A DNA stretch of 64,000 nucleotides from Auanema rhodensis (taxonomy: Eukaryota; Nematoda; Chromadorea; Rhabditida; Rhabditidae). The notes under the pieces were generated by a model. That model was not told the DNA's origin. It searched no databases and was given only the letters and a program-made list of their open reading frames with translations. How positions within the stretch are numbered: the first letter of the stretch is position 1; every line of letters starts with the position of its first letter. Shown here piece by piece: positions 12,101 through 25,624 of this stretch. Location: NCBI GenBank assembly GCA_964057225.1, contig OZ059898.1, forward strand, positions 992,001 through 1,056,000, written 5' to 3'. Made by a program: the position numbers and the translations under genes.

Positions 12101-14392
12101 TAAGCGTTTCTCAATGTAATATAGTGCATTCGATGCGGATTTTTAAGCTGCGTCGATCTGTGTTATCAGATTTGCGCTAGCTTAAAAATGCACCGAGATA
12201 TCGACTGATATAAGTTCACACTTATATCCTCGATTTTCACCCTGAAGAATTAATTTTTTCGTTGAATAACATTGTCCATCGTCTTTGCCTTGAAAAATGG
12301 AATCTAAAAACATCTACTTTTTGCTAAATTATCTTGAAATTTTTCGAAAAAATTTTTGTCAAAATGTTTTTGGAAGCAATGTTGAGTGTACATGGAAACT
12401 CAACATACACTAATGCATCATTTTTCAAACGATCATAACTAATTTTTGTATTAAGCGTTTCTCAATGTAATATAGTGCATTCGATGCGGATTTTTAAGCT
12501 GCGTCGATCTGTGTTATCAGATTTGCGCTAGCTTAAAAATGCACCGAGATATCGACTGATATAAGTTCACACTTATATCCTCGATTTTCACCCTGAAGAA
12601 TTAATTTTTTCGTTGAATAACATTGTCCATCGTCTTTGCCTTGAAAAATGGAATCTAAAAACATCTACTTTTTGCTAAATTATTTTGAAATTTTTTGAAA
12701 AAATTTTTGTCAAAATGTTTTTGGAAGCAATGTTGAGTGTACATGGAAACTCAACATACACTAATGCATCATTTTTCAAACGATCATAACTAATTTTTGT
12801 ATTAAGCGTTTCTCAATGTAGTATAGTGCATTCGATGCGGATTTTTAAGCTGCGTCGATCTGTGTTATCAGATTTGCGCTAGCTTAAAAATGCACCGAGA
12901 TATCAACTGACATAAGTTTACACTTATATCCTCGATTTTCACCCTGAAGAATTAATTTTTTCGTTGAATAACATTATCCATCGTCTTTGCCTTAAAAAAT
13001 GGAATCTAAAAACATCTACTTTTTGCTAAATTATCTTGAAATTTTTCGAAAAAATTTTTGTCAAAATGTTTTTGGAAGCAATGTTGAGTGTACATGGAAA
13101 CTCAACATACACTAATGCATCATTTTTCAAACGATCATAACTAATTTTTGTATTAAGCGTTTCTCAATGTAATATAGTGCATTCGATGCGGATTTTTAAG
13201 CTGCGTCGATCTGTGTTATCAGATTTGCGCTAGCTTAAAAATGCACCGAGATATCAACTGATATAAGTTCACACTTATATCCTCGATTTTCACCCTGAAG
13301 AATTAATTTTTTCGTTGAATAACATTGTCCATCGTCTTTGCCTTGAAAAAAGGAATCTAAAAACATCTACTTTTTGCTAAATTATTTTGAAATTTTTCGA
13401 AAACATTTTTGTCAAAATGTTTTTGGAAGCAATGTTGAGTGTACATGGAAACTCAACATACACTAATGCATCATTTTTCAAACGATCATAACTAATTTTT
13501 GTATTAAGCGTTTCTCAATGTAGTATAGTGCATTTGATGCGGATTTTTAAGCTGCGTCGATCTGTGTTATCAGATTTGCGCTAGCTTAAAAATGCACCGA
13601 GATATCAACTGATATAAGTTTACACTTATATCCTCGATTTTCACCCTGAAGAATTAATTTTTTCGTTGAATAACATTATCCATCGTCTTTGCCTTGAAAA
13701 AAGGAATCTAAAAACATCTACTTTTTGCTAAATTATTTTGAAATTTTTCGAAAAAATTTTTGTCAAAATGTTTTTGGAAGCAATGTTGAGTGTACATGGA
13801 AACTCAACATACACTAATGCATCATTTTTCAAACGATCATAACTAATTTTTGTATTAAGCGTTTCTCAATGTAATATAGTGCATTCGATGCGGATTTTTA
13901 AGCTGCGTCGATCTGTGTTATCAGATTTGCGCTAGCTTAAAAATGCACCGAGATATCGACTGATATAAGTTCACACTTATATCCTCGATTTTCACCCTGA
14001 AGAATTAATTTTTTCGTTGAATAACATTGTCCATCGTCTTTGCCTTGAAAAATGGAATCTAAAAACATCTACTTTTTGCTAAATTATCTTGAAATTTTTC
14101 GAAAAAATTTTTGTCAAAATGTTTTTGGAAGCAATGTTGAGTGTACATGGAAACTCAACATACACTAATGCATCATTTTTCAAACGATCATAACTAATTT
14201 TTGTATTAAGCGTTTCTCAATGTAATATAGTGCATTCGATGCGGATTTTTAAGCTGCGTCGATCTGTGTTATCAGATTTGCGCTAGCTTAAAAATGCACC
14301 GAGATATCGACTGATATAAATTCACACTTATATCCTCGATTTTCACCCTGAAGAATTAATTTTTTCGTTGAATAACATTGTCCATCGTCTTT
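9128..14392. repeat. 5-monomer HOR 'A' (1755 bp), about 3 copies
   Basis: Five monomer types recur in fixed order at 9128, 10883 and 12638. Type 1 has G184, TGACATAAG (C274), TTTAC (T282) and A339. Type 2 begins GCCTTAAAAAATGG (A6) with A268. Type 3 has C65, G184, T196 and T282. Type 4 has A12, A184, C196 and G268. Type 5 has T12, C47, C59 and G268. Copies match at all diagnostic positions except the last monomer of the third unit (14042), which has A279. The spacing of 1755 bp equals 5 x 351. The third unit is also the start of the 12-monomer duplication. Confidence 0.9.
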
Positions 14393-17200
14393 GCCTTGAA
14401 AAATGGAATCTAAAAACATCTACTTTTTGCTAAATTATCTTGAAATTTTTTGAAAAAATTTTTGTCAAAATGTTTTTGGAAGCAATGTTGAGTGTACATG
14501 GAAACTCAACATACACTAATGCATCATTTTTCAAACGATCATAACTAATTTTTGTATTAAGCGTTTCTCAATGTAATATAGTGCATTCGATGCGGATTTT
14601 TAAGCTGCGTCGATCTGTGTTATCAGATTTGCGCTAGCTTAAAAATGCACCGAGATATCGACTGATATAAGTTCACACTTATATCCTCGATTTTCACCCT
14701 GAAGAATTAATTTTTTCGTTGAATAACATTGTCCATCGTCTTTGCCTTGAAAAATGGAATCTAAAAAAATCTACTTTTTGCTAAATTATCTTGAAATTTT
14801 TCGAAAAAATTTTTGTCAAAATGTTTTTGGAAGCAATGTTGAGTGTACATGGAAACTCAACATACACTAATGCATCATTTTTCAAACGATCATAACTAAT
14901 TTTTGTATTAAGCGTTTCTCAATGTAATATAGTGCATTCGATGCGGATTTTTAAGCTGCGTCCATCTGTGTTATCAGATTTGCGCTAGCTTAAAAATGCA
15001 CCGAGATATCGACTGATATAAGTTTACACTTATATCCTCGATTTTCACCCTGAAGAATTAATTTTTTCGTTGAATAACATTGTCCATCGTCTTTGCCTTG
15101 AAAAATGGAATCTAAAAACATCTACTTTTTGCTAAATTATTTTGAAATTTTTTGAAAAAATTTTTGTCAAAATGTTTTTGGAAGCAATGTTGAGTGTACA
15201 TGGAAACTCAACATACACTAATGCATCATTTTTCAAACGATCATAACTAATTTTTGTATTAAGCGTTTCTCAATGTAATATAGTGCATTCGATGCGGATT
15301 TTTAAGCTGCGTCGATCTGTGTTATCAGATTTGCGCTAGCTTAAAAATGCACCGAGATATCGACTGATATAAGTTCACACTTATATCCTCGATTTTCACC
15401 CTGAAGAATTAATTTTTTCGTTGAATAACATTGTCCATCGTCTTTGCCTTGAAAAATGGAATCTAAAAACATCTACTTTTTGCTAAATTATTTTGAAATT
15501 TTTTGAAAAAATTTTTGTCAAAATGTTTTTGGAAGCAATGTTGAGTGTACATGGAAACTCAACATACACTAATGCATCATTTTTCAAACGATCATAACTA
15601 ATTTTTGTATTAAGCGTTTCTCAATGTAGTATAGTGCATTCGATGCGGATTTTTAAGCTGCGTCGATCTGTGTTATCAGATTTGCGCTAGCTTAAAAATG
15701 CACCGAGATATCAACTGACATAAGTTTACACTTATATCCTCGATTTTCACCCTGAAGAATTAATTTTTTCGTTGAATAACATTATCCATCGTCTTTGCCT
15801 TAAAAAATGGAATCTAAAAACATCTACTTTTTGCTAAATTATCTTGAAATTTTTCGAAAAAATTTTTGTCAAAATGTTTTTGGAAGCAATGTTGAGTGTA
15901 CATGGAAACTCAACATACACTAATGCATCATTTTTCAAACGATCATAACTAATTTTTGTATTAAGCGTTTCTCAATGTAATATAGTGCATTCGATGCGGA
16001 TTTTTAAGCTGCGTCGATCTGTGTTATCAGATTTGCGCTAGCTTAAAAATGCACCGAGATATCAACTGATATAAGTTCACACTTATATCCTCGATTTTCA
16101 CCCTGAAGAATTAATTTTTTCGTTGAATAACATTGTCCATCGTCTTTGCCTTGAAAAAAGGAATCTAAAAACATCTACTTTTTGCTAAATTATTTTGAAA
16201 TTTTTCGAAAACATTTTTGTCAAAATGTTTTTGGAAGCAATGTTGAGTGTACATGGAAACTCAACATACACTAATGCATCATTTTTCAAACGATCATAAC
16301 TAATTTTTGTATTAAGCGTTTCTCAATGTAGTATAGTGCATTTGATGCGGATTTTTAAGCTGCGTCGATCTGTGTTATCAGATTTGCGCTAGCTTAAAAA
16401 TGCACCGAGATATCAACTGATATAAGTTTACACTTATATCCTCGATTTTCACCCTGAAGAATTAATTTTTTCGTTGAATAACATTATCCATCGTCTTTGC
16501 CTTGAAAAAAGGAATCTAAAAACATCTACTTTTTGCTAAATTATTTTGAAATTTTTGGAAAAAATTTTTGTCAAAATGTTTTTGGAAGCAATGTTGAGTG
16601 TACATGGAAACTCAACATACACTAATGCATCATTTTTCAAACGATCATAACTAATTTTTGTATTAAGCGTTTCTCAATGTAATATAGTGCATTCGATGCG
16701 GATTTTTAAGCTGCGTCGATCTGTGTTATCAGATTTGCGCTAGCTTAAAAATGCACCGAGATATCGACTGATATAAGTTCACACTTATATCCTCGATTTT
16801 CACCCTGAAGAATTAATTTTTTCGTTGAATAACATTGTCCATCGTCTTTGCCTTGAAAAAAGGAATCTAAAAACATCTACTTTTTGCTAAATTATTTTGA
16901 AATTTTTCGAAAACATTTTTGTCAAAATGTTTTTGGAAGCAATGTTGAGTGTACATGGAAACTCAACATACACTAATGCATCATTTTTCAAACGATCATA
17001 ACTAATTTTTGTATTAAGCGTTTCTCAATGTAGTATAGTGCATTTGATGCGGATTTTTAAGCTGCGTCGATCTGTGTTATCAGATTTGCGCTAGCTTAAA
17101 AATGCACCGAGATATCGACTGATATAAGTTTACACTTATATCCTCGATTTTCACCCTGAAGAATTAATTTTTTCGTTGAATAACATTGTCCATCGTCTTT
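12989..17200. repeat. 12-monomer HOR, copy 1 (4212 bp)
   Basis: These twelve monomers reappear in the same order 4212 bp downstream. Rare markers prove the pairing: TCCATCTG in place of TCGATCTG at 14961 (partner 19173), CTAAAAAAATC in the monomer at 14744 (partner 18956), and TTTTTGGAAAA in the monomer at 16499 (partner 20711). The first monomer begins GCCTTAAAAA, while its partner at 17201 begins GCCTTGAAAA. That is the only diagnostic difference I found. Confidence 0.92.
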
Positions 17201-20200
17201 GCCTTGAAAAATGGAATCTAAAAACATCTACTTTTTGCTAAATTATCTTGAAATTTTTCGAAAAAATTTTTGTCAAAATGTTTTTGGAAGCAATGTTGAG
17301 TGTACATGGAAACTCAACATACACTAATGCATCATTTTTCAAACGATCATAACTAATTTTTGTATTAAGCGTTTCTCAATGTAATATAGTGCATTCGATG
17401 CGGATTTTTAAGCTGCGTCGATCTGTGTTATCAGATTTGCGCTAGCTTAAAAATGCACCGAGATATCAACTGATATAAGTTCACACTTATATCCTCGATT
17501 TTCACCCTGAAGAATTAATTTTTTCGTTGAATAACATTGTCCATCGTCTTTGCCTTGAAAAAAGGAATCTAAAAACATCTACTTTTTGCTAAATTATTTT
17601 GAAATTTTTCGAAAACATTTTTGTCAAAATGTTTTTGGAAGCAATGTTGAGTGTACATGGAAACTCAACATACACTAATGCATCATTTTTCAAACGATCA
17701 TAACTAATTTTTGTATTAAGCGTTTCTCAATGTAGTATAGTGCATTTGATGCGGATTTTTAAGCTGCGTCGATCTGTGTTATCAGATTTGCGCTAGCTTA
17801 AAAATGCACCGAGATATCAACTGATATAAGTTTACACTTATATCCTCGATTTTCACCCTGAAGAATTAATTTTTTCGTTGAATAACATTATCCATCGTCT
17901 TTGCCTTGAAAAAAGGAATCTAAAAACATCTACTTTTTGCTAAATTATTTTGAAATTTTTCGAAAAAATTTTTGTCAAAATGTTTTTGGAAGCAATGTTG
18001 AGTGTACATGGAAACTCAACATACACTAATGCATCATTTTTCAAACGATCATAACTAATTTTTGTATTAAGCGTTTCTCAATGTAATATAGTGCATTCGA
18101 TGCGGATTTTTAAGCTGCGTCGATCTGTGTTATCAGATTTGCGCTAGCTTAAAAATGCACCGAGATATCGACTGATATAAGTTCACACTTATATCCTCGA
18201 TTTTCACCCTGAAGAATTAATTTTTTCGTTGAATAACATTGTCCATCGTCTTTGCCTTGAAAAATGGAATCTAAAAACATCTACTTTTTGCTAAATTATC
18301 TTGAAATTTTTCGAAAAAATTTTTGTCAAAATGTTTTTGGAAGCAATGTTGAGTGTACATGGAAACTCAACATACACTAATGCATCATTTTTCAAACGAT
18401 CATAACTAATTTTTGTATTAAGCGTTTCTCAATGTAATATAGTGCATTCGATGCGGATTTTTAAGCTGCGTCGATCTGTGTTATCAGATTTGCGCTAGCT
18501 TAAAAATGCACCGAGATATCGACTGATATAAATTCACACTTATATCCTCGATTTTCACCCTGAAGAATTAATTTTTTCGTTGAATAACATTGTCCATCGT
18601 CTTTGCCTTGAAAAATGGAATCTAAAAACATCTACTTTTTGCTAAATTATCTTGAAATTTTTTGAAAAAATTTTTGTCAAAATGTTTTTGGAAGCAATGT
18701 TGAGTGTACATGGAAACTCAACATACACTAATGCATCATTTTTCAAACGATCATAACTAATTTTTGTATTAAGCGTTTCTCAATGTAATATAGTGCATTC
18801 GATGCGGATTTTTAAGCTGCGTCGATCTGTGTTATCAGATTTGCGCTAGCTTAAAAATGCACCGAGATATCGACTGATATAAGTTCACACTTATATCCTC
18901 GATTTTCACCCTGAAGAATTAATTTTTTCGTTGAATAACATTGTCCATCGTCTTTGCCTTGAAAAATGGAATCTAAAAAAATCTACTTTTTGCTAAATTA
19001 TCTTGAAATTTTTCGAAAAAATTTTTGTCAAAATGTTTTTGGAAGCAATGTTGAGTGTACATGGAAACTCAACATACACTAATGCATCATTTTTCAAACG
19101 ATCATAACTAATTTTTGTATTAAGCGTTTCTCAATGTAATATAGTGCATTCGATGCGGATTTTTAAGCTGCGTCCATCTGTGTTATCAGATTTGCGCTAG
19201 CTTAAAAATGCACCGAGATATCGACTGATATAAGTTTACACTTATATCCTCGATTTTCACCCTGAAGAATTAATTTTTTCGTTGAATAACATTGTCCATC
19301 GTCTTTGCCTTGAAAAATGGAATCTAAAAACATCTACTTTTTGCTAAATTATTTTGAAATTTTTTGAAAAAATTTTTGTCAAAATGTTTTTGGAAGCAAT
19401 GTTGAGTGTACATGGAAACTCAACATACACTAATGCATCATTTTTCAAACGATCATAACTAATTTTTGTATTAAGCGTTTCTCAATGTAATATAGTGCAT
19501 TCGATGCGGATTTTTAAGCTGCGTCGATCTGTGTTATCAGATTTGCGCTAGCTTAAAAATGCACCGAGATATCGACTGATATAAGTTCACACTTATATCC
19601 TCGATTTTCACCCTGAAGAATTAATTTTTTCGTTGAATAACATTGTCCATCGTCTTTGCCTTGAAAAATGGAATCTAAAAACATCTACTTTTTGCTAAAT
19701 TATTTTGAAATTTTTTGAAAAAATTTTTGTCAAAATGTTTTTGGAAGCAATGTTGAGTGTACATGGAAACTCAACATACACTAATGCATCATTTTTCAAA
19801 CGATCATAACTAATTTTTGTATTAAGCGTTTCTCAATGTAGTATAGTGCATTCGATGCGGATTTTTAAGCTGCGTCGATCTGTGTTATCAGATTTGCGCT
19901 AGCTTAAAAATGCACCGAGATATCAACTGACATAAGTTTACACTTATATCCTCGATTTTCACCCTGAAGAATTAATTTTTTCGTTGAATAACATTATCCA
20001 TCGTCTTTGCCTTAAAAAATGGAATCTAAAAACATCTACTTTTTGCTAAATTATCTTGAAATTTTTCGAAAAAATTTTTGTCAAAATGTTTTTGGAAGCA
20101 ATGTTGAGTGTACATGGAAACTCAACATACACTAATGCATCATTTTTCAAACGATCATAACTAATTTTTGTATTAAGCGTTTCTCAATGTAATATAGTGC

Positions 20201-21412
20201 ATTCGATGCGGATTTTTAAGCTGCGTCGATCTGTGTTATCAGATTTGCGCTAGCTTAAAAATGCACCGAGATATCAACTGATATAAGTTCACACTTATAT
20301 CCTCGATTTTCACCCTGAAGAATTAATTTTTTCGTTGAATAACATTGTCCATCGTCTTTGCCTTGAAAAAAGGAATCTAAAAACATCTACTTTTTGCTAA
20401 ATTATTTTGAAATTTTTCGAAAACATTTTTGTCAAAATGTTTTTGGAAGCAATGTTGAGTGTACATGGAAACTCAACATACACTAATGCATCATTTTTCA
20501 AACGATCATAACTAATTTTTGTATTAAGCGTTTCTCAATGTAGTATAGTGCATTTGATGCGGATTTTTAAGCTGCGTCGATCTGTGTTATCAGATTTGCG
20601 CTAGCTTAAAAATGCACCGAGATATCAACTGATATAAGTTTACACTTATATCCTCGATTTTCACCCTGAAGAATTAATTTTTTCGTTGAATAACATTATC
20701 CATCGTCTTTGCCTTGAAAAAAGGAATCTAAAAACATCTACTTTTTGCTAAATTATTTTGAAATTTTTGGAAAAAATTTTTGTCAAAATGTTTTTGGAAG
20801 CAATGTTGAGTGTACATGGAAACTCAACATACACTAATGCATCATTTTTCAAACGATCATAACTAATTTTTGTATTAAGCGTTTCTCAATGTAATATAGT
20901 GCATTCGATGCGGATTTTTAAGCTGCGTCGATCTGTGTTATCAGATTTGCGCTAGCTTAAAAATGCACCGAGATATCGACTGATATAAGTTCACACTTAT
21001 ATCCTCGATTTTCACCCTGAAGAATTAATTTTTTCGTTGAATAACATTGTCCATCGTCTTTGCCTTGAAAAAAGGAATCTAAAAACATCTACTTTTTGCT
21101 AAATTATTTTGAAATTTTTCGAAAACATTTTTGTCAAAATGTTTTTGGAAGCAATGTTGAGTGTACATGGAAACTCAACATACACTAATGCATCATTTTT
21201 CAAACGATCATAACTAATTTTTGTATTAAGCGTTTCTCAATGTAGTATAGTGCATTTGATGCGGATTTTTAAGCTGCGTCGATCTGTGTTATCAGATTTG
21301 CGCTAGCTTAAAAATGCACCGAGATATCGACTGATATAAGTTTACACTTATATCCTCGATTTTCACCCTGAAGAATTAATTTTTTCGTTGAATAACATTG
21401 TCCATCGTCTTT
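17201..21412. repeat. 12-monomer HOR, copy 2 (4212 bp)
   Basis: This is a direct tandem copy of 12989-17200. Its first monomer (17201-17551) looks like a junction: its 5' end matches the common T12/C47/C59 type seen at 21413, while A268 and the 3' end match the partner at 12989. The correspondence stops in the monomer at 21413, which has G268 instead of A268. This fits one unequal exchange between monomers 12 units apart. The breakpoint is hidden because the two parent types are the same between positions 7 and 267. Confidence 0.9.
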
Positions 21413-24400
21413 GCCTTGAAAAATGGAATCTAAAAACATCTACTTTTTGCTAAATTATCTTGAAATTTTTCGAAAAAATTTTTGTCAAAATGTTTTTGGA
21501 AGCAATGTTGAGTGTACATGGAAACTCAACATACACTAATGCATCATTTTTCAAACGATCATAACTAATTTTTGTATTAAGCGTTTCTCAATGTAATATA
21601 GTGCATTCGATGCGGATTTTTAAGCTGCGTCGATCTGTGTTATCAGATTTGCGCTAGCTTAAAAATGCACCGAGATATCGACTGATATAAGTTCACACTT
21701 ATATCCTCGATTTTCACCCTGAAGAATTAATTTTTTCGTTGAATAACATTGTCCATCGTCTTTGCCTTGAAAAATGGAATCTAAAAACATCTACTTTTTG
21801 CTAAATTATTTTGAAATTTTTTGAAAAAATTTTTGTCAAAATGTTTTTGGAAGCAATGTTGAGTGTACATGGAAACTCAACATACACTAATGCATCATTT
21901 TTCAAACGATCATAACTAATTTTTGTATTAAGCGTTTCTCAATGTAATATAGTGCATTCGATGCGGATTTTTAAGCTGCGTCGATCTGTGTTATCAGATT
22001 TGCGCTAGCTTAAAAATGCACCGAGATATCGACTGATATAAGTTCACACTTATATCCTCGATTTTCACCCTGAAGAATTAATTTTTTCGTTGAATAACAT
22101 TGTCCATCGTCTTTGCCTTGAAAAAAGGAATCTAAAAACATCTACTTTTTGCTAAATTATTTTGAAATTTTTCGAAAAAATTTTTGTCAAAATGTTTTTG
22201 GAAGCAATGTTGAGTGTACATGGAAACTCAACATACACTAATGCATCATTTTTCAAACGATCATAACTAATTTTTGTATTAAGCGTTTCTCAATGTAATA
22301 TAGTGCATTCGATGCGGATTTTTAAGCTGCGTCGATCTGTGTTATCAGATTTGCGCTAGCTTAAAAATGCACCGAGATATCGACTGATATAAGTTCACAC
22401 TTATATCCTCGATTTTCACCCTGAAGAATTAATTTTTTCGTTGAATAACATTGTCCATCGTCTTTGCCTTGAAAAATGGAATCTAAAAACATCTACTTTT
22501 TGCTAAATTATTTTGAAATTTTTTGAAAAAATTTTTGTCAAAATGTTTTTGGAAGCAATGTTGAGTGTACATGGAAACTCAACATACACTAATGCATCAT
22601 TTTTCAAACGATCATAACTAATTTTTGTATTAAGCGTTTCTCAATGTAATATAGTGCATTCGATGCGGATTTTTAAGCTGCGTCGATCTGTGTTATCAGA
22701 TTTGCGCTAGCTTAAAAATGCACCGAGATATCGACTGATATAAGTTCACACTTATATCCTCGATTTTCACCCTGAAGAATTAATTTTTTCGTTGAATAAC
22801 ATTGTCCATCGTCTTTGCCTTGAAAAATGGAATCTAAAAACATCTACTTTTTGCTAAATTATTTTGAAATTTTTTGAAAAAATTTTTGTCAAAATGTTTT
22901 TGGAAGCAATGTTGAGTGTACATGGAAACTCAACATACACTAATGCATCATTTTTCAAACGATCATAACTAATTTTTGTATTAAGCGTTTCTCAATGTAG
23001 TATAGTGCATTCGATGCGGATTTTTAAGCTGCGTCGATCTGTGTTATCAGATTTGCGCTAGCTTAAAAATGCACCGAGATATCAACTGACATAAGTTTAC
23101 ACTTATATCCTCGATTTTCACCCTGAAGAATTAATTTTTTCGTTGAATAACATTATCCATCGTCTTTGCCTTAAAAAATGGAATCTAAAAACATCTACTT
23201 TTTGCTAAATTATCTTGAAATTTTTCGAAAAAATTTTTGTCAAAATGTTTTTGGAAGCAATGTTGAGTGTACATGGAAACTCAACATACACTAATGCATC
23301 ATTTTTCAAACGATCATAACTAATTTTTGTATTAAGCGTTTCTCAATGTAATATAGTGCATTCGATGCGGATTTTTAAGCTGCGTCGATCTGTGTTATCA
23401 GATTTGCGCTAGCTTAAAAATGCACCGAGATATCAACTGATATAAGTTCACACTTATATCCTCGATTTTCACCCTGAAGAATTAATTTTTTCGTTGAATA
23501 ACATTGTCCATCGTCTTTGCCTTGAAAAAAGGAATCTAAAAACATCTACTTTTTGCTAAATTATTTTGAAATTTTTCGAAAACATTTTTGTCAAAATGTT
23601 TTTGGAAGCAATGTTGAGTGTACATGGAAACTCAACATACACTAATGCATCATTTTTCAAACGATCATAACTAATTTTTGTATTAAGCGTTTCTCAATGT
23701 AGTATAGTGCATTTGATGCGGATTTTTAAGCTGCGTCGATCTGTGTTATCAGATTTGCGCTAGCTTAAAAATGCACCGAGATATCAACTGATATAAGTTT
23801 ACACTTATATCCTCGATTTTCACCCTGAAGAATTAATTTTTTCGTTGAATAACATTATCCATCGTCTTTGCCTTGAAAAAAGGAATCTAAAAACATCTAC
23901 TTTTTGCTAAATTATTTTGAAATTTTTCGAAAAAATTTTTGTCAAAATGTTTTTGGAAGCAATGTTGAGTGTACATGGAAACTCAACATACACTAATGCA
24001 TCATTTTTCAAACGATCATAACTAATTTTTGTATTAAGCGTTTCTCAATGTAATATAGTGCATTTGATGCGGATTTTTAAGCTGCGTCGATCTGTGTTAT
24101 CAGATTTGCGCTAGCTAAAAAATGCACCGAGATATCAACTGATATAAGTTCACACTTATATCCTCGATTTTCACCCTGAAGAATTAATTTTTTCGTTGAA
24201 TAACAATGTCCATCGTCTTTGCCTTGAAAAAAGGAATCTAAAAACATCTACTTTTTGCTAAATTATTTTGAAATTTTTCGAAAACATTTTTGTCAAAATG
24301 TTTTTGGAAGCAATGTTGAGTGTACATGGAAACTCAACATACACTAATGCATCATTTTTCAAACGATCATAACTAATTTTTGTATTAAGCGTTTCTCAAT

Positions 24401-25624
24401 GTAGTATAGTGCATTCGATGCGGATTTTTAAGCTGCGTCGATCTGTGTTATCAGATTTGCGCTAGCTTAAAAATGCACCGAGATATCAACTGACATAAGT
24501 TTACACTTATATCCTCGATTTTCACCCTGAAGAATTAATTTTTTCGTTGAATAACATTATCCATCGTCTTTGCCTTAAAAAATGGAATCTAAAAACATCT
24601 ACTTTTTGCTAAATTATCTTGAAATTTTTCGAAAAAATTTTTGTCAAAATGTTTTTGGAAGCAATGTTGAGTGTACATGGAAACTCAACATACACTAATG
24701 CATCATTTTTCAAACGATCATAACTAATTTTTGTATTAAGCGTTTCTCAATGTAATATAGTGCATTCGATGCGGATTTTTAAGCTGCGTCGATCTGTGTT
24801 ATCAGATTTGCGCTAGCTTAAAAATGCACCGAGATATCAACTGATATAAGTTCACACTTATATCCTCGATTTTCACCCTGAAGAATTAATTTTTTCGTTG
24901 AATAACATTATCCATCGTCTTTGCCTTGAAAAAAGGAATCTAAAAACATCTACTTTTTGCTAAATTATTTTGAAATTTTTCGAAAAAATTTTTGTCAAAA
25001 TGTTTTTGGAAGCAATGTTGAGTGTACATGGAAACTCAACATACACTAATGCATCATTTTTCAAACGATCATAACTAATTTTTGTATTAAGCGTTTCTCA
25101 ATGTAATATAGTGCATTCGATGCGGATTTTTAAGCTGCGTCGATCTGTGTTATCAGATTTGCGCTAGCTTAAAAATGCACCGAGATATCGACTGATATAA
25201 GTTCACACTTATATCCTCGATTTTCACCCTGAAGAATTAATTTTTTCGTTGAATAACATTGTCCATCGTCTTTGCCTTGAAAAATGGAATCTAAAAACAT
25301 CTACTTTTTGCTAAATTATCTTGAAATTTTTCGAAAAAATTTTTGTCAAAATGTTTTTGGAAGCAATGTTGAGTGTACATGGAAACTCAACATACACTAA
25401 TGCATCATTTTTCAAACGATCATAACTAATTTTTGTATTAAGCGTTTCTCAATGTAATATAGTGCATTCGATGCGGATTTTTAAGCTGCGTCGATCTGTG
25501 TTATCAGATTTGCGCTAGCTTAAAAATGCACCGAGATATCGACTGATATAAGTTCACACTTATATCCTCGATTTTCACCCTGAAGAATTAATTTTTTCGT
25601 TGAATAACATTGTCCATCGTCTTT
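21413..25624. repeat. Mixed monomers with two marker pairs
   Basis: Twelve monomers with no internal period that I can see. They include the GACATAAG monomer followed by the GCCTTAAAAA monomer at 22817/23168, and a second occurrence only four monomers later at 24221/24572, where the first member is chimeric. The monomer at 23870 carries GCTAAAAAA (A248), a variant that later becomes part of HOR 'C'. No gene or foreign sequence. Confidence 0.85.
24221..24571. repeat. Chimeric monomer
   Basis: The 5' part has A12, T47, C59 and C65, the 'AAAACATTT' type. The 3' part has G184, C196, C274 (GACATAAG), T282 and A339, a combination otherwise seen only in monomers with T12, T59 and A65. If the 5' parent resembled the monomer at 29837 (C65, A184), the switch lies between about 24285 and 24404. 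It is followed by the GCCTTAAAAA monomer, as the normal version is. Gene conversion or unequal exchange are both possible. Confidence 0.75.
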
